Program-made: the position numbers and the translations under genes
The notes under the pieces: model-generated
What the model saw: only the letters and a program-made list of their open reading frames with translations
Told to the model about the DNA's origin: nothing
Databases searched by the model: none
Part shown: positions 6,091-10,707 of the stretch, in pieces
Numbering within the stretch: the stretch's first letter is position 1
How the letters are laid out: every line of letters begins with the position of its first letter
Assembly (NCBI GenBank): GCA_002474415.1
Contig: DLQV01000019.1
Coordinates: 1 to 10,707, forward strand
From: Lachnospiraceae bacterium UBA7598
GTDB lineage: Bacteria > Bacillota > Clostridia > Lachnospirales > Lachnospiraceae
Reading direction: 5' to 3'
Length of the DNA stretch: 10,707 bases

Positions 6091-7401
6091 TTGATTAAAG
6101 AAGCGGAAAAATATTTACAGCTGATGGACCGCCAGTATTATAAAAGTTATGGAAAAGTAGTTAAGGTAGTAGGCCTTACCATTGAATCGGTTGGTCCGAA
6201 AGCACGTATGGGGGATTTGTGTAAGATCTACCCAAACGAGAATGAAGATGAATATGTAATCGCAGAAGTGGTTGGGTTTCAGGATTCCAGACTGATTCTG
6301 ATGCCGGTTGACAGCGTGGAAGGGGTAGGAACCGGATGCGTTGTGGAAAATACCGGACATCCTCTGTCGGTTCTCGTTGGAGAGGAACTGCTTGGACATA
6401 CATTGGATGGAATCGGGCGTCTGACGGATGGAACGGAAGAAATTCACGGTTCTTATTATCCGTTGGAAAATACACCGCCGGATCCTATGGACCGTCGGAT
6501 TATCAGTGAGGTACTTCCGCTTGGTGTCAAAGCAGTAGATGGGCTGATTACTGTCGGAAAAGGACAGCGTATCGGTGTGTTTGCCGGTTCCGGTGTTGGA
6601 AAGAGTACATTGCTTGGTATGTTTGCGAGAAATACCAAAGCAGATATCAATGTGATTGCTCTGATCGGCGAGCGAGGCAGAGAGGTAAGAGAGTTTATTG
6701 AGCGAGATCTCGGACCGGAAGGAATGGCGCGATCGGTTGTTGTGGTTGCAACATCGGATAAACCGGCACTGATTCGAAATAAATGCGCAAAAACAGCCAC
6801 AGCCGTGGCGGAATATTTCAGGGATCAGGGAAAAGATGTATTACTCATGATGGATTCCATGACACGTTTTTCCCAGGCACAGAGAGAAATCGGACTGGCA
6901 TCCGGAGAACCGCCGGTTACCAGAGGATATCCACCAAGTGTGTATGCACAGATGCCAAAGCTTCTGGAACGTGCCGGCACAAATGAGAAGGGATCTATCA
7001 CAGGTCTTTATACGGTTTTAGTCGATGGAGATGATTTTAATGAGCCAATTACAGATACAGCGCGCGGCATTCTGGATGGACACATTGTTCTCGACCGTAA
7101 GCTGGGACACAAAAATCATTATCCGGCGATTGATATTTTACAGAGCATTTCCCGTGTTATGAATTCTATTGTAACCAAGGAACATAAAGCACTGGCGGGA
7201 AAATTAAAGCAGGTACTTGCCACCTACAGTGAGGCGGAGGATCTGATCAATATCGGCGCATATAAAAGCGGTTCGAATCCGGACATTGACTATGCGATTC
7301 GAAAGATTAAGGAAGTGAACGAATTTTTGTGTCAGGATACAGAAGAAAAGTTTTCTTTTGAGGAGGAAGTAGAACTTCTGAAAAAGGTATTTGACGAATG
7401 A
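6091..7401 (+). CDS. fliI: Flagellum-specific type III export ATPase FliI
   Basis: FliI is the soluble hexameric ATPase that helps unfold and dock substrates at the flagellar export gate. The 436-residue protein is an F1-beta-like ATPase. The Walker A loop is GSGVGKST at residues 166-173 (Lys171), and the Walker B segment is DVLLMMDSMTRFSQAQREI with Asp255 as the magnesium/catalytic-site acidic residue. GERGREVREF, containing the family's catalytic glutamate region, and GEPPVTRGYPPSVYAQMPKL, the export-ATPase signature, are both present. The short N-terminal domain (residues 1-25) is the region that contacts FliH. The start is TTG at 6091 with AGGAG (6080-6084) six bases upstream; no ATG is in frame near it. 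Neighbours FliH and FliJ complete the ATPase complex. The product is clearly FliI rather than an F/V-type ATP synthase subunit because of length, signature and context. Confidence 0.98.
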   Translation: MIKEAEKYLQLMDRQYYKSYGKVVKVVGLTIESVGPKARMGDLCKIYPNENEDEYVIAEVVGFQDSRLILMPVDSVEGVGTGCVVENTGHPLSVLVGEELLGHTLDGIGRLTDGTEEIHGSYYPLENTPPDPMDRRIISEVLPLGVKAVDGLITVGKGQRIGVFAGSGVGKSTLLGMFARNTKADINVIALIGERGREVREFIERDLGPEGMARSVVVVATSDKPALIRNKCAKTATAVAEYFRDQGKDVLLMMDSMTRFSQAQREIGLASGEPPVTRGYPPSVYAQMPKLLERAGTNEKGSITGLYTVLVDGDDFNEPITDTARGILDGHIVLDRKLGHKNHYPAIDILQSISRVMNSIVTKEHKALAGKLKQVLATYSEAEDLINIGAYKSGSNPDIDYAIRKIKEVNEFLCQDTEEKFSFEEEVELLKKVFDE

Positions 7402-7422
7402 TAAACAGATAGAGGTTTTTGA

Positions 7423-7875
7423 ATGGCAAAATTTGTCTATCGTATGCAAAACATACTAAACATAAAGCAAAAACTGGAGACACAGGCGAAAATGACATAT
7501 GGTCTGGCAAACCAGAAATATTTGGAGCAGCAGAAAATCCTGCAGGAATATATGGTTCGCAGAGTTGGGTATGAACAGCACTGGAAAGAACTGATGCAGG
7601 GAAATCTGAATTTGGCAGAAGTGGAACATGCACGTGCCGATGTGAATGCGATGAAGACCATTGTGAGACGTCAGATGATAGAGGTTCACCGGGCAGAAAA
7701 AGAACTTGAGGATGCCAGGGAACGCTTGAAAACTGTGATGCAGGAACGAAAAGTTCAGGAAAAATTGCGGGAAAAAGCATTTGATGAGTTTAAACAGGAA
7801 CTTGCAGAAGCAGAAACGAAAGAAATTGATGAACTTGTAAGTTACACCTACAACAAGGGCGAACAGGGAGAATGA
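7423..7875 (+). CDS. fliJ: Flagellar export chaperone / ATPase stalk protein FliJ
   Basis: FliJ is an antiparallel coiled-coil protein that inserts in the FliI hexamer like the gamma subunit of F1-ATPase and links it to FlhA. The 150-residue product matches the family length and is helical and charged throughout, with almost no proline. It begins MAKFVYRMQNILNIKQKLET, the usual FliJ start (F-x-y-r-l-q-x-iL-x-i-k), and contains EQQKILQEYMVRR, RRQMIEVHRAEKELEDARER and RKVQEKLREKAFDEFKQEL segments of a two-helix hairpin. The ATG at 7423 has AGAGG (7411-7415). Sequence conservation in FliJ is low, so position directly after fliI carries weight. The stop is separated by one base from the next gene, whose ribosome site lies inside fliJ, suggesting coupling. 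Confidence 0.93.
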   Translation: MAKFVYRMQNILNIKQKLETQAKMTYGLANQKYLEQQKILQEYMVRRVGYEQHWKELMQGNLNLAEVEHARADVNAMKTIVRRQMIEVHRAEKELEDARERLKTVMQERKVQEKLREKAFDEFKQELAEAETKEIDELVSYTYNKGEQGE

Positions 7876-7876
7876 T

Positions 7877-8752
7877 ATGGCAGACGAAAGAAACCTTGCC
7901 GAAGAAGATGCGGTGAAAGAAAACAGCGCGGAAAGTCGAAGAGAAAAGAAAAAACGGGAAAAGGCAGAAAAAAAAGAAAAAAAGAATGCAAAAGGAAATG
8001 CTGCGGAGCAGGAAGATGAGGAAGAAGAAAAGGGTGGCGGTAAGCTGATTCTTGTTCTGGCTACGATATTGATTATTGCAGTCTGGCTCGGAATCATAGG
8101 AATCCTGATCAAAACGGATGTGGGAGGATTTGGTTCCACGGTGTTATATCCACTTCTGAAAGACGTTCCGTATATCAATAAAATTCTTCCGGAACCGGAA
8201 GGAAGTGCAGACGAGACGGAGGAAAGCACGCAGTATCAGTATGGATCTTTAAGTGAGGCAACCAGCCGGATCAAGGAGCTGGAAAAAGAGCTCGATGAAG
8301 CAAACAGTACCAATAAAAGTGATCAGAAAAAGATCAAAGATCTGAAAGCTCAGATCAAGGATCTGTCGAAATATAAAAAGGATGAGGCAGCCTTTGAAAA
8401 GGAAAAGGAAAAATACTACGAGGAGGTTGTTTTTTCCGATCAGGCGCCCGATATAGAACAGTATAAGACCTATTATGAGAGCATTGATCCAGAAAATGCT
8501 GCGGTCTTATACAAACAAGTGGTTGAACAGATTACCTACGATAGTCAGGTTGAAGATTATGCAAAGACATACTCCGATATGAAGCCTCAGGAGGCGGCCA
8601 GCATCTTTGATACGATGACGGACAATCTTGGGCTGGTAGCTGATATTCTTATGAATATGGGAACGCAGCAGAGAGGAGATATTCTTGGCAAGATGGATGC
8701 GACGACTGCGGCGAAGCTGACAGAGATCATGGAACCTAGCAAGAAAAAGTAG
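7877..8752 (+). CDS. Membrane-anchored YlxF/MotE-like protein with MgtE-N-like domain
   Basis: The 291-residue protein has four parts. Residues 1-55 are an extremely charged Lys/Glu cytoplasmic segment (several KKREK/KKEKK runs). Residues about 57-78 form one membrane segment (LILVLATILIIAVWLGIIGI). Residues about 125-186 are a coiled coil outside the membrane. Residues about 203-286 resemble the N-terminal helical repeat domain of MgtE and the MotE family, with repeated D/MKPQEAASIFDTM, LGLVADILMNMG and MDATTAAKLTEIM units. In B. subtilis the gene at this exact position is ylxF, of unclear role; MotE in alphaproteobacteria is a chaperone for a motility protein. A function in flagellar assembly or stator handling is inferred from operon position only. 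The N-terminal charged extension and long coiled coil make it larger than YlxF as I remember it. ATG at 7877 follows GGGAG (7866-7870). No symbol is given because the orthology is not certain. Confidence 0.85.
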   Translation: MADERNLAEEDAVKENSAESRREKKKREKAEKKEKKNAKGNAAEQEDEEEEKGGGKLILVLATILIIAVWLGIIGILIKTDVGGFGSTVLYPLLKDVPYINKILPEPEGSADETEESTQYQYGSLSEATSRIKELEKELDEANSTNKSDQKKIKDLKAQIKDLSKYKKDEAAFEKEKEKYYEEVVFSDQAPDIEQYKTYYESIDPENAAVLYKQVVEQITYDSQVEDYAKTYSDMKPQEAASIFDTMTDNLGLVADILMNMGTQQRGDILGKMDATTAAKLTEIMEPSKKK

Positions 8753-8785
8753 GAAATCTGTAAATAACAGAAAGGAGGAACGTGT

Positions 8786-10267
8786 TTGACAAGTGCAAAT
8801 GTATTTAATTTGGGTTCTGTAAAGCAGGGTCAGGTATTAAATGCAAATGCTGCAAAAGGTGGATCAAAAGCTGAGAATCCGGATGCGGCTAGCGTGTTTG
8901 CTTCATTGATGGGCAGTAACTACTCTACAAATTTTAATCTGCCATCCGTGAATACAAAAGGAAACAGCAATGTCATACAGCAAACGAGCGCAGCTGACAA
9001 TTATGACCGGTATCAATATCAGAATAATACGATCCCTCAGGCAACGGGTGATGCTGTCACAGATGTTATCCAGAATTCTTCGGATACGCTGGAACAATTC
9101 CAAAGTGATATTGTTCAGACGGTAGCACAACAGCTGGGTGTTTCGGAAGATTCTGTAAAAGATATGATGGAGTCATTGGGACTTACAGCTTTTGATCTCC
9201 TGAATCCCGAAAATCTGGCACAGCTTGCCATGCAGCTGACAGGAGAGACATCCTCTATGGATTTACTGATGAATGATCAGTTTCAGGGACTGATGCAGCA
9301 GATCGGGCAGATGGGAGTACAGCTTGCAAATGAGCTGGAGCTTCAGCCGACACAGATGGATGAACTTGTTGCGCAGATGGATATTCTGCAGACACCGGAA
9401 ACTTTATCCGATGAAGACATGCAGATTCTGACGGATGCAGCAGGACAGCAGACAGCAGATGCGGCTTCAGCTGACACAATGCCGGAAGCTACACAGACAG
9501 AAGATACACAGCCAATGGACCGGCAGGCAGATGTGTTAAAGGAAGAACCAAAAGCGGATGAAGTACGCACACAGCAGCCACAGAACCAGGATGCAAAAGA
9601 GCAGACAAACACCGGAGATACAAATGCGGATGCTGATACGCAGGCGGATGGAAAAACATTGCAGCAGGAAAAAGCAACAGGACGCAGTGCTTCGGATGAT
9701 GCAAAGGTTCAGACTACAGTGCAGACACAGAATATAACAGGCACATCGGTTGTGGAAACGACAGCAGACAGTTTACCGGAGACATCGTATATTTCCTTAG
9801 ATACAATGGATTTGTTAGAGCAGGTAGCAGAACAGATCCGTGTAAATGTTTCGGAAGGAACATCATCCATGGAGATGCAGTTAAATCCGGAGAATCTTGG
9901 AAAAGTGTATGTGAATATTTCTTCCAAAGAGGGAATTATTCATGCACAGCTTGCAGCTTCTAATGAAGCAGTACGTGCAGCATTAGAAACACAGGTGGCA
10001 GATCTGCGACAGAATTTAAATCAGGCAGGCGTTAAAGTTGACGCTGTAGAAGTAACCGTTGCTTCTCACGAATTTGAAAAAAACTTAGAACAGAATCAGG
10101 AGAGTGAAAAGCAGCAGGGAGAAAGGCAGCAGGAGCAGGCAGGGGCCAGAAGAAGAAACTTAAATCTTTCCTCACTGGATGATTTATCTGGACTCATGAC
10201 AGAAGAAGAAACTCTTGCAGCACAAATCATGCGGGACAATGGAAATTCCATGGATGTGACCGCATAG
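8786..10267 (+). CDS. fliK: Flagellar hook-length control protein FliK
   Basis: FliK is a secreted molecular ruler: it measures hook length and, through its C-terminal domain, makes the export gate switch from hook to filament substrates. The 493-residue protein has a variable N-terminal ruler region, a Gln/Thr/Asp/Ala-rich low-complexity segment (about 215-320) and a conserved C-terminal hook-length domain (about 355-430) with MEMQLNPENLGKVYVNISS (362-380), HAQLAASNEAVRAALETQV and DLRQNLNQAGVKVDAVEV. The LxPxxLGxVxV pattern is diagnostic. A Glu/Gln/Arg-rich tail follows. The start is TTG at 8786, seven bases after AGGAGG (8773-8778); a GTG at 8782 is in another frame that stops after eight codons. 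It lies 33 nt after the YlxF-like gene and 12 nt before flgD, as in B. subtilis. Confidence 0.95.
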   Translation: MTSANVFNLGSVKQGQVLNANAAKGGSKAENPDAASVFASLMGSNYSTNFNLPSVNTKGNSNVIQQTSAADNYDRYQYQNNTIPQATGDAVTDVIQNSSDTLEQFQSDIVQTVAQQLGVSEDSVKDMMESLGLTAFDLLNPENLAQLAMQLTGETSSMDLLMNDQFQGLMQQIGQMGVQLANELELQPTQMDELVAQMDILQTPETLSDEDMQILTDAAGQQTADAASADTMPEATQTEDTQPMDRQADVLKEEPKADEVRTQQPQNQDAKEQTNTGDTNADADTQADGKTLQQEKATGRSASDDAKVQTTVQTQNITGTSVVETTADSLPETSYISLDTMDLLEQVAEQIRVNVSEGTSSMEMQLNPENLGKVYVNISSKEGIIHAQLAASNEAVRAALETQVADLRQNLNQAGVKVDAVEVTVASHEFEKNLEQNQESEKQQGERQQEQAGARRRNLNLSSLDDLSGLMTEEETLAAQIMRDNGNSMDVTA

Positions 10268-10279
10268 AAAGGAGAAAAA

Positions 10280-10707
10280 ATGGCAGATACAACAACTTCC
10301 GCACTGAATTGGGCGAGTGTGGAAAATGGAAAAGTAAAAACGACAACATCAAAAAAGAGCGATGAGTCCAACAACGGAACTATGGGATATGACCAGTTCC
10401 TCACATTACTCTGCGCAGAAATGCAGTATCAGGATCCACTCGAACCTACCAGCAATACCGAATATGTGGCACAGCTTGCAACATTCTCACAATTGGAAGC
10501 AACGCTTAGTATGCAGAGTACACAAAAGAATGAGATGGCAAATGGACTGGTTGGAAAGTATGTAATCTTAAAGGTTTCAGATGAAACAACTGGAAACACT
10601 TCTTATGTTGATGGTAAAGTAGATTATGTCATGTATCAGGAAGACGGATCACAGATGCTTAGTGTCAATAATAAGCTGTATTCTATCGATACACTCGATA
10701 CGGTGGC
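10280..10707 (+). CDS. flgD: Flagellar hook assembly scaffold/cap protein FlgD (3' partial)
   Basis: FlgD caps the growing hook and guides polymerisation of FlgE, then leaves when the hook is complete. The gene runs off the right edge; 142 complete codons and two bases are visible. After a low-complexity exported N-terminus (residues 1-34) comes the family signature YDQFLTLLCAEMQYQDPLEP (37-56), followed directly by TSNTEYVAQLATFSQLEAT (57-75), which is unmistakable. NGLVGKYVILKVSDETTG and VDYVMYQEDGSQMLSVNNKL then begin the hook-capping beta/FlgD domain. The ATG at 10280 has AAAGGAG (10268-10274) and begins 12 nt after the fliK stop. In related bacteria flgE, the hook protein, normally follows; it would lie outside this window. 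Confidence 0.96.
   Translation, partial: MADTTTSALNWASVENGKVKTTTSKKSDESNNGTMGYDQFLTLLCAEMQYQDPLEPTSNTEYVAQLATFSQLEATLSMQSTQKNEMANGLVGKYVILKVSDETTGNTSYVDGKVDYVMYQEDGSQMLSVNNKLYSIDTLDTV

Noticed and set aside
7456..8229. 257-codon open frame on the - strand across fliJ and the YlxF-like gene.
   Set aside because: Its Phe/Ser-rich composition is the mirror of Lys/Glu codons on the + strand; it spans two well-supported genes.
8447..8454. CCCGATAT in the YlxF-like gene as a SigD -10 element.
   Set aside because: The bases 15 bp upstream (TGTT) do not resemble TAAA.
9430..9750. Repetitive Gln/Thr/Asp/Ala-coding stretch as a tandem repeat or recombination site.
   Set aside because: There is no regular repeat unit at DNA level; low complexity in the middle of FliK is normal for this protein.
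10362..10565. 67-codon + strand open frame near the right edge.
   Set aside because: It is out of frame with flgD, whose frame from 10280 gives an unmistakable FlgD signature through the same bases.

Overview
The window shows a gut-type Firmicutes chromosome, most likely a motile member of the Lachnospiraceae (Roseburia / Agathobacter rectalis / Butyrivibrio-like). The grounds are a moderate-to-low GC content, AGGAGG-type ribosome sites, a clostridial CodY, and the gene order topA-codY-flgB-flgC-fliE-fliF-fliG-fliH-fliI-fliJ-ylxF/motE-fliK-flgD. The species assignment is an inference; no marker gene here settles it.

All twelve genes plus the topA tail lie on the + strand. Positions 1-402 are the 3' end of topA, with three C-terminal zinc ribbons. 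Positions 403-485 are a short gap holding a likely SigA promoter with an extended -10, overlapped by two CodY-box-like sequences; codY follows at 486-1265. A strong intrinsic terminator (1285-1318) closes codY. A SigA-type promoter (TTGTAT, 16 bp, TATAAT; 1341-1368) then opens the flagellar operon. No stretch of more than 300 bases lacks a gene; the longest gap is 148 bases (1266-1413).

From 1414 to the right edge there is one uninterrupted flagellar basal-body and export operon with no internal terminator that I can see. It encodes rod proteins FlgB and FlgC, the rod/MS-ring adaptor FliE, MS ring FliF, rotor/switch protein FliG, the export ATPase module FliH-FliI-FliJ, a membrane-anchored YlxF/MotE-like protein, hook-length ruler FliK, and the start of hook-cap protein FlgD. 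Spacings are tight (one 8-nt overlap, gaps of 1 to 34 nt), which suggests translational coupling. The order follows assembly of the flagellum from inside out.

Compared with the well-known Bacillus subtilis arrangement (topA-trmFO-xerC-hslV-hslU-codY-flgB...), the four genes between topA and codY are missing here, while everything from codY to flgD is collinear. Four of the twelve genes whose starts are visible use TTG (flgB, fliH, fliI, fliK).

I found no evidence of a new mobile, defence or biosynthetic system. The points worth a second look are the tandem CodY-like sites on the codY promoter, a divergent CodY ligand domain joined to a canonical DNA-binding domain, the enlarged YlxF/MotE protein, and the corrected fliH start.
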